Notes: generated by a model from the letters alone, not told the origin. DNA of 64,000 nt from Linanthus parryae (GCA_023055425.1 JALGPY010000003.1:56281891-56345890), one strand, 5' to 3'. Positions 1 to 11,388 are shown, counted from the stretch's first letter. A program made the numbers and translations.

Positions 1-275
1 AGCATACCTGAGGCTTCCAACTGCGCTAGCATATGGAACCTTGGACATGTACTCCTTATCCTCCTTAGTCTGAACAGTGTACATTCCTAACTTTCTGTTA
101 GTCGCCATAGGAGTATCTATAGCTTTAGCTGATAACATCCCAAATCTGCTCAAGATCTTCCTGATGTATCCCTGCTGTGACAGGAAAAGCTTCTTCTTCT
201 TCCTGTCTCTATAGATCTCAACTCCCAATATCTTCTGAGCAGCTCCTAGATCCTTCATTTCAAATTCCGCACTGA
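1..275 (-). pseudogene. Ty1/copia reverse-transcriptase fragment
   Basis: Read on the minus strand this stretch matches, by eye, the part of copia B pol at about 10540-10790 that follows the YVDD box (shared stretches around GATCTATAGAGACAGGAAG and the GCTAGCGCAG-like edge). It is cut by the window start and has no independent reading frame. Bases 348-387 resemble the RNase H part of the same pol in the opposite orientation, so the fragment is scrambled. It is a dead relic. Confidence 0.7.
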
Positions 276-387
276 AAGATCGTTCTTCTCAACGGTACGA
301 TATCCTCGTTTGTCTATATGCTTACTCAGTTTCTGAACTTAAAATGATGAAGCAGTGAGTTTAGGAATCAAGTGGACAGTGACTTTA

Positions 388-1770
388 TGTAGGGTTTTGA
401 TCATGGATGCGCAGCGGAAAAACAAATATTATCCATGAAATACCCTCCAAGGATCACATGACAAGAGACATAACAATGGTAAGGGAAGAAATCAAGTTAC
501 ACACCTTAGGGTTTCTCTTGTGATGACGTGTAACATGAATTGTGTCACGTTCTCTATAGTTGATCCACGCCTAGAGTTGAGATCTAGATATTCCTTCTCC
601 TTTGTGCTAGCCCGTACTAGAGGAAGAGGAACAAGAAATCACACAACACGAGGAAACAAGGAGGGGTGGCCTCCTTGTTTGGGCCGACGGCAAGGGGCGG
701 CGGCAAGGGGGGCGGACGCTTCTCTTGCTTGCTTGCTCTCTCTCCTTTTGTTCTCTCCCACTCAAGTTATGAACTAAAGGCTCATAAGTGTGGGAAGGAA
801 GGAAGGAGCATCATTTATATAGTCCAACAAATCCTTGCCAACTACCTAAAGGACCCATTCTAGTCCTACTAGAATTCGGTTTAGTACCTTCCTTGCAAAT
901 TAGTCCTACTAAGTTTGCAAGGTGTTGCAAAGTGATCCTTCAAATTAATTAATCCTATTAATTAATTCCCAAATCTAGTTCAACTCTATATAGCGTGTGA
1001 CCCCATAGGTTCTATCTAGTTGGTAGCAACAATTTGCTAATATGGAGCGGTTTCTAGCAAAACATCCATTTTAGCCAACTAATAGAATAGTCGTCCGACA
1101 AACCTTGTACAAGTAATTGTCTCATCCCTTTGTCTCTATATCCGGATTGGACACGAGACATACAAGTCACACTCGTATATCCAATCCATAGTTTCTCGAT
1201 CCATGGGAATAGCCTTATTCGTGCAAATAACATCAATATCCTATATTGATTTATTTGAGTATGGCCAAACATTCTATAAGCACTATCCCTCGAGTGGCCT
1301 AGGATATTTACTCCCGTTATGTGGGAGGGACAAATTCTATCTACGTCCACTACGATCTCTAAGCTTTCTTCTTATTGTATCCGGTACACACCTTTATAAC
1401 TACCCAGTTACGGTGTAGCGTTTGAAGCTACCAAAACCACAATAATCCACAACTAGAATATCTAGCGACTTGTGACTTAACATAACATGTATGTAGCCTT
1501 CTCGCAGATGGGTCAATCCAGTGCGTCATTACCCTTAATGCACACCCATGTGTTGGATCATGATATCTCCATATTAATCCAACCCCATACTAGTCTATAG
1601 ATGATTGTCCCATTAATCATTATACTGGACTAGGGATATTTAAGATAAACAACACAATTGTAAATCTAAGGACTTCATTATATTAAATATCCAATAAATA
1701 ATACAACGAATGTTCTAGCCAGAATAAATTCATACTAAACTAGATCACCTCTAGGGCTTCTATTCCAACA
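388..1770 (-). repeat. 3' LTR of copia A
   Basis: On the minus strand this 1.38-kb unit begins TGTTGGAATAG at 1770 and ends CCCTACA at 388, giving TG...CA ends. The adjoining purine-rich tract AAGTGGGAGAC (minus strand, 1771 upward) is the expected polypurine tract. A minus-strand TATA-like box lies near 811-822. Near-full relatives occur at 5546-8270 (plus), 49700-51255 (minus) and 54590-55998 (plus). The 5' LTR partner has been lost, so no target-site duplication can be read. Confidence 0.85.
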
Positions 1771-1784
1771 GTCTCCCACTTGCA

Positions 1785-3302
1785 CTAGAGCCAATCTGAC
1801 GCATCTCGTATGCCCATGCTCATAGTGTGCCCTTCATGCTTCCACTGCACAAGCGGCTTTGTAAGTGGATCTGACAGATTCTCATCTGTAGGAATCTTAC
1901 ATACTCGAACGTCTCCTCTATCGGTAACATCTCGAATCAGATGGAACTTCCTGAGCACGTGCTTGGATTTCTGGTGCGACCTGAGTTCCTTTGATTGCGC
2001 GATCGCCCCGGTTTTGTCACAATACAACTCAACTGGATCCGCAATTCTAGGAACCACACCAAGTTCAGAAACAAACTTTCTGATCCAAACAGCTTCCTTT
2101 GCTGTGCCATTTGCAGCAATTTACTCAGCCTCTGTTGTAGAATCAGCCACCGTCTCTTGCTTGGAACTCTTCCAGCTCACCGCTGCTCCATTCAGGCAAA
2201 ACACATATCCCCACTGTGATCTAAAGTCATCTATGTCTGTTTGGAAGCTTGGATCCGTGTAACCCCTTACACACAACTCTTCCTCGCCGCCAAATATCAA
2301 GAAAGCATCCTTAGTTCTTCTCAAGTACTTCAGGATGTTCTTGACTGCAATCCAGTGACTCTCACCCGGATTGGATTGGTATCTGCTTGTCATACTCAAG
2401 ACATATGACACATCTGGTCTAGTACATAACATGGTGTACATGATAGATCCTATGGCTGAGGCATAGGATTTTCTACTCATGCGTTCCTTCTCAATCTCAT
2501 TGGAAGGACAACCACTCTTCGAAAGAGTGATTCCATGTGACATGGGAAAGAATCCCTTCTTGTAATCTTGCATGTCGAACCGCTTCAACGCCTTGTCAAT
2601 ATATGTACTCTGACTTAGGCCTAGCAGTCTCTTATATCTATATCTATAGATCTTTATACCAAGTATATAGGCTGCTTCCCCTAAGTCTTTCATTGAGAAA
2701 CACTTTCCTAGCCAATCTTTAACAGATTGCAGCATGGGAACGTCGTTTCCAATGAGGAGTATGTCATCCACATACAAGACCAGAAAAGCTACAGAGCTTC
2801 CACTAACCTTCTTGTAAACACAAGACTCATATTCGTTTCGGATGAAGCCAAACTCTTTGACTACTTCATCAAAACGTCGATTCCAACTCCTACAAGCTTG
2901 CTTCAATCCATAAATGGATCGCTACAGCTTACAGACTTTGTTGGCTTGCTTTGGATCATCAAAACCCTCTGGCTGTATCATATACACGTCCTCAAGGAGA
3001 TTCCCATAAAGGAATGTTGTTTTGACATCCATCTGCCAAATCTCATAGTCGTAGTATGCTGCAACTGCAAGTAGGATCCGGATGGATTTGGTCATAGCGA
3101 CTGGTGAAAAGGTTTCATCATAGTCAATACCATGAATCTGTCTGAATCCTTTAGCCACCAATCGGCCCTTATAGGTAATCACATTACCATCCATGTCGAT
3201 CTTCTTGAAGACCCACTTGCACCCTATGGGTCGCGCCCCTTCGGGTGGGTCCACCAAAGTCCATACTTTGTTGGTATACATGGATTCCATCTCGGATTTC
3301 AT
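1785..3302 (-). pseudogene. copia A reverse transcriptase and RNase H
   Basis: The minus strand encodes the copia-type RT in pieces. 3302-2922 holds the KWVFKKI...GRLVAKGF block and the QMDVKTTFLYG block (aspartate of RT motif A). 2906-2121 holds LVLYVDDILLIG, the catalytic YVDD box, and the RNase H region through SWKSSKQETVADSTTEAE. 2057-1785 gives the last RNase H part ending DPLTKPL. The change of frame near 2910 and another near 2120 break the polyprotein. Core catalytic residues are still visible, so decay is moderate. Confidence 0.85.
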
Positions 3303-3307
3303 GGCTT

Positions 3308-4654
3308 CTAGCCACTTCTTAGAGTCTGGCCTTTTACGGCCTCTTCATAGGTAGTAGGCTCATCATCTATGAGCATTGTGTCATCGGAATCGGTCACGAG
3401 AAGTCCGTACCTCTCGGGTTCCTGGCGCATTCTACTAGATCTACAAAGTTCTTGTGTTACCTGAACAGGCTGTTCCACAACAGTTTGTGGTTCCTGTTCA
3501 TGTTCCATAATCGGTTCAGTGATTTGTGGTTCTTGAATCTCTTCAAGTTCTACAGTCCTCCCACTTGCTTCTTTAGAGACAAATTCTCTTTCTAGAAACA
3601 CGCCGGTCCGAGAAACAAACACTTTGTTCTCGGTTGGATTGTAGAAGTAATAACCCTTAGTTTCCTTAGGGTACCCCACAAATTTACACTTATCCGAATT
3701 TGGCCCTAGCTTGTCTGATTGTAAACGTTTTACATAGACATCGCAGCCCCAAATCCTCATGAACGACAGTGTGGGACGCCTCCCACTCCACATCTCATGT
3801 GGTGTCTTCATGACTGATTTAGATGGAACACGGTTAATGGTGAAAGCTGCACTTAATAGAGCATGGCCCCAAAATGATAATGGAAGGTCGATTTGACACA
3901 TTATAGATCGAACCATATCCAATAGGGTTCGATTCCTCTTCTTAGACACGCCATTCCATTGTGGCGTTCCGGGTGGAGTGAGTTGGGACACGATCCCACA
4001 CTCTCTAAGATAGTCGTCTAACTCTTGGCTCAAGTATTCTCCTCCACGATCTGATCGTAGAGCTTTGATACTTTTGCTAAGTTGCTTCTCTACTTCACTT
4101 TTGAATTCTTTTAACATTTCAAAGGATTCGGATTTGGCCTTCATTAGGTACACAAATCCATATCTACTGTAATCATCAGTAAATGTAATGAAGTATACAT
4201 AACCACCCCTGGTAGTCGTGGAAAATGGCCCACACACATCAGTATGTATGACCGCCAATTGCTCACTAGTCCTCTCACCTTTCTTATTGAAAGGGGACTT
4301 TGTCATTTTTCCCAATAAACAAGCCTCACATGTCTCATATGATTCAAAATAAAATGAGTCTAGTAGTCCATCCTTATGGAGTCTAGATACACGTTTCTCG
4401 TTTATATGGCCTAAACGACAGTGCCATAAGTAAGCAGGATTTAAATCATGTATTTTAATCCTCTTGGTATTAATGTTGTAGACAGGATTGCTTAGATCAA
4501 GGACATACAGTCCATTAAATAATTGCGCACTAAAGTAGTGAATATTATTAAAATAAAAGGAATAACAATTGTTCTTTATTGAAATAATAAAACTTTCCTT
4601 TTCCAAACAAGAATAGAAATAATGTTTCTGCTCATAGCAGGCAAAAAATAGCAA
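3308..4654 (-). pseudogene. copia A integrase
   Basis: Minus-strand frame with the GAG-pre-integrase zinc-binding HHCC region (WHCRLGHI ... CEACLLGK), then the rve core: the first catalytic Asp in IHTDVCGPF, the second in LRSDRGGEY, and a third site that reads GVSKKRNRTL. Copia integrases normally have glutamate at the first of those lysines (GVSERRNRT), so the DDE triad is D, D, K. The altered codon is at 3941-3943 (GAG to AAG on the minus strand, a single transition). The carboxyl end carries the usual copia linker rich in E and Q. This integrase is probably inactive. Confidence 0.85.
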
Positions 4655-5454
4655 TTATTTAATTCTAAAACTAATCCTGAAGGCAGAGATAGCTCGCACA
4701 CGCACACGGCCAACGCAGTAACTTTTGCTCCATTTCCAACGCGCAGATCTATCTCTCCTTTAGCCAATCTTCTACTTCTCTTTAGATCCTGCACATTTCG
4801 ACAAATGTGAGATCCACATCCAGTATCTAATACCCATGATGTAGAGACAGTTAAATTGACATCTACGACAAAAATACCTGGTGGTGGTGGAATCACTATT
4901 CCAAGCCTTTTGTCCTCCAGATATTTTGGGCAGTTCCTCCTCCAATGTCCAGGCTGACTGCAGTAGTGACACTCACCTTTAGTCACACCTTTGGAAATCC
5001 CACCAACAGGCTTAAGGGCAGGTTCCTTGGACTTGAAAACTGACTTGCCTTTGCCCTTGGAGGATGAGGCAAACCTTTTGCCCTTTCCTTTCTGCACCAT
5101 CATAATGGCCTTACCCTTACCCTTGTTGATGCTTTGTTCAGCTGTCCTCAACATATTGAGCAAATCAGACAGTGGTTTCACGATCTCGTTCATTTTATAG
5201 TTCATGATGAACTGTCCATAACTCTCGGGCAACGATTGCAACACGAGATCGGTTGCCAACTCTTGGCCAATCGGGAACCCTAGTCGGGCGCGATTCTCCA
5301 AGTACCCGATCATACGGAGTACATGGGGTCCCACCGGGTTCCCTTCTGCTAGATGACCCTTGAACAATGCCTTAGAAACCTCATACCTCTCAACCCTTGC
5401 CTGCTCTTGGAAGAGCTGCTTCAGAATATAGGCTTCTTTGAAAAAGTTGATCAC
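4576..5454 (-). pseudogene. copia A gag (partial) and protease
   Basis: The minus-strand frame starts inside gag: the usual amino-terminal part is missing and the first methionine shown is internal. Around residues 161-174 is a CX2CX4HX4C zinc knuckle (CHYCSQPGHWRRNC) after a Lys/Gly-rich linker. The aspartic protease follows with the DTGCGSH active site near residue 210. The frame overlaps the integrase frame by about 80 bases, which marks a frameshift. The gag knuckle binds RNA in the particle; the protease would cut the polyprotein. Confidence 0.8.
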
Positions 5455-5545
5455 GATTCAAAATCAGAATCCTTTGAAGTGTTCATGGAATTCAAGAATG
5501 AAGTAGAGAGCCAGCTTTGAAAAAGTGGATCACGTATCTACATTC
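5455..5545 (+). other. chimeric copia pol scraps at an inverted junction
   Basis: This 91-bp spacer between copia A (minus) and the copia B LTR (plus) is made of two plus-strand pieces. The first reads like the SFEVFMEFKNEVES helix of copia integrase. The second, AGTGGATCACGTATCTACAT, is identical to bases 10430-10449 just upstream of the copia B YVDD box. It records a deletion or end-joining event that brought the two elements head to head. Confidence 0.6.
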
Positions 5546-5898
5546 TTAAATATCCCTAGTCAATTAAACAGATCAACTGGACAATCATCTATAGACTAGT
5601 ATGGGGTTGGATTGATATGGAGATATGACGATCCAACACATGGGTATGCATTAGGGGTAATGGCATACTGGATTGACCCATCTCCGAGAAGGCTACATAC
5701 AAGTTATGTAAAGTCACAAGCGCTTCTCGCGGTGACAACGGGATTGTGATCCTTAGAATTGAAGTCAATAGATCATCTATGAAAGTGTGAGTATGCAGAT
5801 GTATAAGCAGCTAAGATACTCTATAAGGGGGGTTGAATAGAGTATGTCGACTTCTTGCAAAACTTGCTAATAAGATGAAACTTGTGCAAACAATGAAG

Positions 5899-6000
5899 TT
5901 CAAGGCCTTCAAAGCTAGTTCAAGCCCTTGAAAAGGATGCAGAAAGTACAGAGAAAGTATGCTTTTTACAAGGCCTTGAAAACAAGTTCAAACCCTTGAA
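5899..6000. repeat. paired 14-bp palindromes (TTCAAG half-site), 5' array
   Basis: Four near-palindromes with consensus TTCAAGGCCTTGAA start at 5899, 5919, 5967 and 5987. Within each pair the spacing is exactly 20 bp start to start. They lie in the first fifth of the solo LTR. Confidence 0.8.
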
Positions 6001-6942
6001 AAATAAATAGTTTTTGTGTGCTGCAAAAGCTATGAAAGTAAATGAACAGAAAATGCACAAGACAAGTGATTTATAGAGTTCAGTCCACTTGGACCTACGT
6101 CTCTACCTCAGGGATTAGATCCCTGCAGGATTTTCAACTCAATTCTTATTAATCAAAAGCTAAGCTCTACAACTCAAGCACAGAGAGTTCCCTTACTCTG
6201 TTACAGCTTGTGGTTTTCCCTGACCTGTCTAGTACCTGCTCTAGCTAACTGATTAACTAAGAATTCTCTATTGTTCACTTTGAACAATCCTTGAGAATAG
6301 ATGTAGAAATAATACAGAAATGATCTACCAATATTGCTCTATACAGAAGAACACTTTAAGAGTAGAAAACTGCAGTGGAAATGCAGTGAACTTCTGTGAA
6401 TGGATTGGAAGAATGATGAGCTTATTTGATGCTTGTCAATCCTGAACTCTTTATCTGTATTTGCCCGTTGAGAATTGTATATTGTTGCTTCGAATTTGAA
6501 CTCTATTTATACTTCATACAGCTCTGCAAATCTCCCCAGATTTTCAGCAACAACCTTCCTATTTTGTAGGCAACAAAGTATGACTGCTTTGAAATCTACT
6601 CCAACGGTTGAATGATCACAATCTTCATAGATCTTGTTGTAATTCTTCATTTAAACACCATGAAAGTTGTCATATGCGTCTGATTGATCACAGGATCAAA
6701 GTGTCCAAGTATTTCCAAATCTGCAGCAATTCAGTTTAGGAAATAATCCTGCAAAACTTAGAAACAAAATTTCCTGCATTATCATGGTCAAACAGATGAT
6801 ATATCAAGATTAAAAACATGTTATAACAATTTGTCTTTCATCATCTAATAACAGAGAATCAAACATATGAAAGAGAGAGTAAGTCAATCCAGAGAGTTTG
6901 CTGAAAACTCCCCCTGAGAATGTGCATATAGGTTCAAGCAGT

Positions 6943-7071
6943 TTCAAGGCTTTGAATCCAGTTTCAAGGACTTGAAAATAGCTGAACTATTTTCAAGCCT
7001 CTGAGACTGATTCAAGGCTTTGAAAGCTGGTTCAAGGCCTTGAAATATCCAAGCTATTTCAAGTCTTGCAC
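6943..7071. repeat. 14-bp palindrome array (TTCAAG half-site), 3' array
   Basis: Near-palindromes of the same consensus start at 6943, 6963, 6992 (degenerate), 7011, 7031 (perfect TTCAAGGCCTTGAA) and 7058 (degenerate). Most adjacent spacings are 19-20 bp. The array sits in the last 150 bp of the solo LTR. Confidence 0.8.
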
Positions 7072-7655
7072 AACCTGTTCTTTCAATCTAGTTGTGGAAT
7101 ATTGTGCCTTGGTAGCGTCAAACGCTACACCGTGACTGGGTAGCCATAAAGGCGCGTATCGGACTCAATATGAAGCAATATTAGAGATTGTATGGATGTA
7201 GTGAGAATTTGTCCCTCCAAAAATAACGGGAGAAAATATCCACAGTCACTCGAGGGATAGTGCTTATAAAATGTCTGGCCAGACTTAGATAAATCAATAT
7301 GGGATATTGCTGTTATCTACATGGATAAGACTATTCCCGGGATCGAGAAACTATGGATTGGATATACGAGTGTGACTTGTATCTCTCGTGAACAATCCGG
7401 ATATAGAGACAAAGGGATGAGACAATACTTGCACGAGGTTTGTCGGATGGCTATTTCTATTAGTTGGGTGGAAGGGATGTGTTGCTAGACACCACTCCAT
7501 GTTAGTAAATAGTTACTACCAACTAATTAGAAACCTATGGGGTCACATGCCATATGGATTGAACTAGACTTGGGAATTAACTAATATGATAAATTAATTA
7601 GAAGGATCAAAACGCAACCACTTTCAAACTTAGTAGGACTAATTTGCAGGGTGGA

Positions 7656-7808
7656 CTAATCCATGTATAGACATGATTAGGATTTGCCAAGGTGGACTGA
7701 TTCATGTAGAGACATGATTAGGACTAGTTTGCAAGGAGAACTAATCCATGTATGGACATGATTAGGACTGTTTACAAAGGGGGCTAATCCTTACATGAGT
7801 AGGATTAG
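7656..7808. repeat. four 25-bp palindromes upstream of the copia B TATA box
   Basis: Imperfect palindromes with outer half-sites CTAATC / GATTAG occupy 7656-7680, 7697-7721, 7741-7765 and 7784-7808. The start-to-start period is 41-44 bp. The last one ends 43 bp before TATAAAG at 7852. Confidence 0.75.
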
Positions 7809-7851
7809 GAGAGGGGTTCTTTATGTAGTAGGACAAGGAGTTGTTGGACAA

Positions 7852-7858
7852 TATAAAG
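7852..7858 (+). promoter_or_regulatory. TATA box of the copia B LTR
   Basis: TATAAAG lies in the LTR downstream of the palindrome array and upstream of a GA-rich leader. The same box is found in the minus-strand relative at 50131-50137. Confidence 0.65.
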
Positions 7859-8298
7859 AACACTCCTAGCTTATTTTCTCTACACATCTACATACTTTGA
7901 GTATAAAATAATAAAACAAGGAGAGAGAGAGCAACAAAAGAAAGCCGAAGCCCCCCTTTGCCGCCCCTCTACCAGTCGGCCACAAGGAGGGCCCGAACCC
8001 CCTCTTTGGCAATTCGTTGTGTGATTTCTTCTTCCTATTCCATCGTTCCTAGCTAGAACAAGGATTTTGAAGATCTAGATCTCAATCCTAAGCGTGGATC
8101 AACCGTTGAGACGTGACACTATTCGCATTTGAAGTCATTACATGAAACCTACAAGGTGACTATTACGAATCCTTTACTATCGTTATGAATTCTCTTCCGG
8201 TGATCCTTGGAGGGTCTTGTGCGAATCTTGTATTGTTTAAATCCGCTGCGTAATCTGTTACAAAACCCTAAAAATATCCACTAGCATTCTCTACAGTC

Positions 8299-9370
8299 GT
8301 GGTAGAGAAGGAGAATTCATCTGAGGATGATTTCATTCTACTGGCGGATGATGTCACGCATCATCCTGATGCGTGGTTTCTTAACTCTGGGGCTTCTTAT
8401 CATATATGTTCTAACAGGGAGCTATTCTCAAGCTATAACAGTGCAAATGGAGGATTTGTTGATATAGAAAACGGAGCTATTTGCAATGTCATAGGAACAA
8501 GGCTCATTTAGGTTCAAGACTTATGATGGGAAGACATGCACTTTGAAGAATGTTAGTCATGTACCGCTTTTCAAAAAGAATCTGATTTCCTTAAGCCTAC
8601 TTGACAGCAAGGGTTTCATTTTCAAGGGTAAAGGTGGAGGATTATGTGTCTACAATGACTCAGATTTGCTACTCAAGGGGGTCAAGGATGGGACTTTGTA
8701 TGTACTAGGGGGTTTGGCTATCATAGCGCCTTTCGGAGTTGCCTCGGCCGAGAATAAGGAAGCTGATCTAACCAAGATGGAGCATATGAGGCTCGGTCAT
8801 ATGAGTGAACGTGGAATGCAGGAACTTCACAAGAAAGGCTATCTTACTGGGCATGCACCCAAGAGCCTAGGGTTTTGTGAGCATTGTGTGTATGGGAAGC
8901 TACAGCATAGCAAGTTCCCTAAGGCGGTTCATAGAAGGAAAGTTACTCTTGAATACATCCATTCGGATTGCTGGGGTCCATATCAAGTTGAGGCGATTGA
9001 TGGGTACAGGTATTTTCTGAGCATCATAGACGATTACTCCAGGATGACTTTGATATTTGTGATGAAGCACAAGAGTGATGTCTTCACAAGATTCAAGGAG
9101 TGGAAGACGCTAGTAGAGAATCAGGTGAGAAAGAAAGTGAAGAGGATGCGCGCGGACAACGATGTGGAGCTTTGTTCATCAGAGTTTGATGGATTTTGCA
9201 AGGATCAGGGTATTGCTCGCCATCACACCATTCGACACACACCACAGCTGAATGGTGTAGCGGAGAGAATGAATCAGACAATTCTGGCGGAAGAAAGGTG
9301 TATGCTTTTGAATGCAGGTCTTTCTAGGGTTTCTGGGGAGAGGCAGTTTCCATGGCATGCTATCTCGTGA
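8299..9370 (+). pseudogene. copia B protease and integrase
   Basis: The first frame (8299-8511) holds the protease start, WFLNSGASYHICSNRELF. The usual DSGAS/DTGAS active site reads NSGAS, so the catalytic Asp is replaced by Asn. After a frame change, 8543-9370 carries the rest of protease, the HHCC zinc region (MRLGHMSERGM ... CEHCVYGK) and the integrase core: Asp in IHSDCWGPY, Asp in RADNDVE, Glu in LNGVAERMNQTI. The frame then runs off into a stop near 9370. The integrase triad is intact but the protease is not. Confidence 0.8.
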
Positions 9371-9522
9371 ATCGGAGCCCGCACGCAGGAATATGTTACA
9401 AGATTCCTATGGAATTCTAGTCCTGTAGAGTAGTAGATTACTCGTATTTGAGAGTTTGGTTGTGTTGCCTATTATCACGTTGATGTGGCAAACTAGAACC
9501 AAGAGCTAAGAAGGGAGTATTC

Positions 9523-9936
9523 ATGGGTTTCGGAATAGGTGTGAAGGGATACAATATATGGGCAGCCAACAAGATTATACTTAGCAGAAGTGTAGTCTTT
9601 GATGAGAGTCCCAGGTTGAATAATTCTGTAGAGATAGAACTTAGATATTCAGAGAAGAGGGTGGAGGGAAAGTCGGATCCTATTGATCCTAAGGATGCCA
9701 AAATCTCTACACCACCGCCGGAAGCCAAAGAGGAAGAATTAGAAGAGTCTGATAGTGAGGATGTGTCTCTACTAGAGGAACCGGATCATCAGAGTATTGC
9801 TGTGGGAAGACCAAGAAGAGTCATAAAGCCTCCGGTGAGATACATAGATGATGGTATGGTAGGATATGCATTGCAAGTAGCAGAGGAGGTGGAGGATGAG
9901 TCGTCCACCTACAAGGCCGCCAAATCTATTTTTTAG
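9523..9936 (+). pseudogene. copia B integrase tail and linker
   Basis: This frame starts in the conserved copia carboxyl-terminal integrase region (GFGIGVKGYNIWAANKIILSRSVVFDE, comparable to the usual GY.KGY.LW.....SRDVVFDE). It continues through an acidic Glu/Asp/Ser-rich linker and RRVIKPPVRYIDD before the RT domain. A stop separates it from RT. Confidence 0.7.
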
Positions 9937-10194
9937 TTAACACAGTGGATTGCCGCGATGGGAGAAGAGATGGAGTCTCTTAGCAAGAACTCGACTTGGT
10001 AGCTTGTTAAATTTCCAGCGGGATGAAAGATAGTCAGTAGCAAGTGGGTCTTCAAAAGAAAGGAAGGAACTGCATACGGAGAGGGCGTCAAGTATAAGGA
10101 AAGTCTAATTGCAAGAAGGTTCATTCAGAAAGAGGGAGTTGACTACAACGAGATCTTCTCACCAGAGGAACACCACGACTTAGAGCTTGAGAAA

Positions 10195-11183
10195 TTGGAT
10201 GTGAAAACAGCTTTTCTACATGGAGAGTTGGAAGAGAAGATATACATGATCCAATCGGAAGGGTTCCAAGTTCCCAGAAAAGAAGAACATGCGTGCAAGC
10301 TGAAAAGATCTCTCTACGGACTTAAGCAGTCACCGAGGCAATGGTACAAGAGTTTTAACAGCTTCATGTTCAAGATTGGTTACGAGTAGTGCGAGTATGA
10401 TTGTTGTGTGTATCACAAGTTGTTGCGAAGTGGATCACGTATCTACATAGTTCTGTATGTGGATGATAATTTGATCGCAACTCAGAATATCAAGGACATC
10501 AGAGAACTGAAGAGGTCCCTTAGCGCGGAACTCGAGATGAAGGATCTGCGGGCTACTCAGAAGATATTAGAAGTTGAGATCTATAGATATAGAAAGAAGA
10601 AGAAGCTTTCTCTATCACAGAGGGGATACATCAAGAAGCTCTTGGCAACATTCGGGATGTTATTAGCCAAAACTATAGATACTTCTATGGCAACTTATAG
10701 CAAGCTAGGAATGTACACTGTTCAGACTGAGGAGGAAAAGGAGTACATGTCCAAGGTTCCATATGCTAGCGCAGTTTGAAGCCTCATGTATGCTATGGTA
10801 TGTACTAGACTTATCATAGCATTCGATGTTAGTATGGTTAGTTGTTTTATGGCTTATCCGGGAAGGGACCATTGGCAGGCGGTGAAATGGTTATTCAGGT
10901 ATCTTAAAGGTACGTCAGACATTGGTCTTTGCTATGGGGTAATGAAAACATCTTGGTAGATGATTTCTCGGATTCGGACTACGGAGGAGATATTGATAGT
11001 AGAAGATCAATGACTAGCTATGTGTTTGCTCTGGGAGCATCTGTTGTGAGTTGGAAGGCTACGCTACACTGGACGGTGACTTTATCCACCACAGAGGCAG
11101 GGTATATGGCTCTAGCAGAAGCAGCAAAGGAGGCAATCTGGCTAAAGGGAATGTTTAATGATCTTGGGCTACATCAAGATTAG
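10195..11183 (+). pseudogene. copia B reverse transcriptase and RNase H
   Basis: Successive plus-strand frames give MDVKTAFLHGELEEKIYM (RT motif A Asp), LKRSLYGLKQSPRQWY, then IVLYVDDNLIATQ (YVDD catalytic pair). RNase H follows, with DFSDSDYGGDIDSRRSMTSYVF and the TLSTTEAGYMALAEAAKEAIWL motif. Stops at about 10389 and 10779 break the frame. The amino-terminal RT block before 10195 is frameshifted. Confidence 0.8.
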
Positions 11184-11388
11184 ACGATAGTCTACTGTGA
11201 TAGCTTGAGTGCAATTTGCTTAACTAAGGACCATGTTTATCATGAAAGGACCAAGCGTATTGACGTCATGTATCATCTGAAGGTGGGTACTGCTGAAAAC
11301 CCCGCGGATATGTTCACCAATCCGGTTCCAATGAGAAAATTCCAGCATTGTCTAGAATTGCTCAACATTATGAGCCAGTGAGCCTGTA

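Larger units (their letters stand above)
388..5454 (-). mobile_element. copia A, truncated Ty1/copia retrotransposon
   Basis: Minus-strand Ty1/copia element in the order gag, protease, integrase, RT, RNase H, 3' LTR. The gag amino terminus, leader, primer-binding site and 5' LTR are missing: the copy stops at about 5454 against a chimeric junction. The coding part is broken by frameshifts between gag-protease and integrase and between integrase and RT. It cannot move on its own. Confidence 0.85.
5780..7085 (+). mobile_element. solo LTR, SIRE/Maximus-like copia
   Basis: A 1306-bp TG...CA unit with 6-bp inverted ends (TGAAAG at 5780, CTTTCA ending 7085) and an exact 5-bp target duplication ATCTA (5775-5779 and 7086-7090). 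Removing it restores the interrupted copia B LTR. The AGGGGGGTTGAATAGAGTAT stretch near the start is reminiscent of SIRE-type LTRs, but the family call is an inference. No internal coding region is present, so it is a solo LTR left by LTR-LTR recombination. It contains arrays of 14-bp palindromes listed separately. Confidence 0.8.
5546..8270 (+). repeat. 5' LTR of copia B (interrupted)
   Basis: Same family as the LTR at 388-1770, in the plus orientation. The left roughly 120 bp are missing. The LTR sequence runs 5546-5779, is interrupted by a solo LTR, and resumes at 7091-8270. It ends near CAAAACCCTA. A TATAAAG box at 7852-7858 marks the promoter, preceded by four long palindromes (7656-7808). 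GA-rich and GC-rich 5'-leader-like sequence follows to about 8050. Confidence 0.8.
5546..11388 (+). mobile_element. copia B, Ty1/copia element with deletions
   Basis: Plus-strand copia element made of a 5'-truncated LTR (5546-8270, split by the solo LTR at 5780-7085) and an internal region holding protease, integrase, RT and RNase H. Gag and a recognisable primer-binding site are missing: protease begins within 30 bases of the LTR end. Several stops and frameshifts occur, and no 3' LTR is present because an unrelated LTR-like sequence starts at 11389. Confidence 0.8.
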
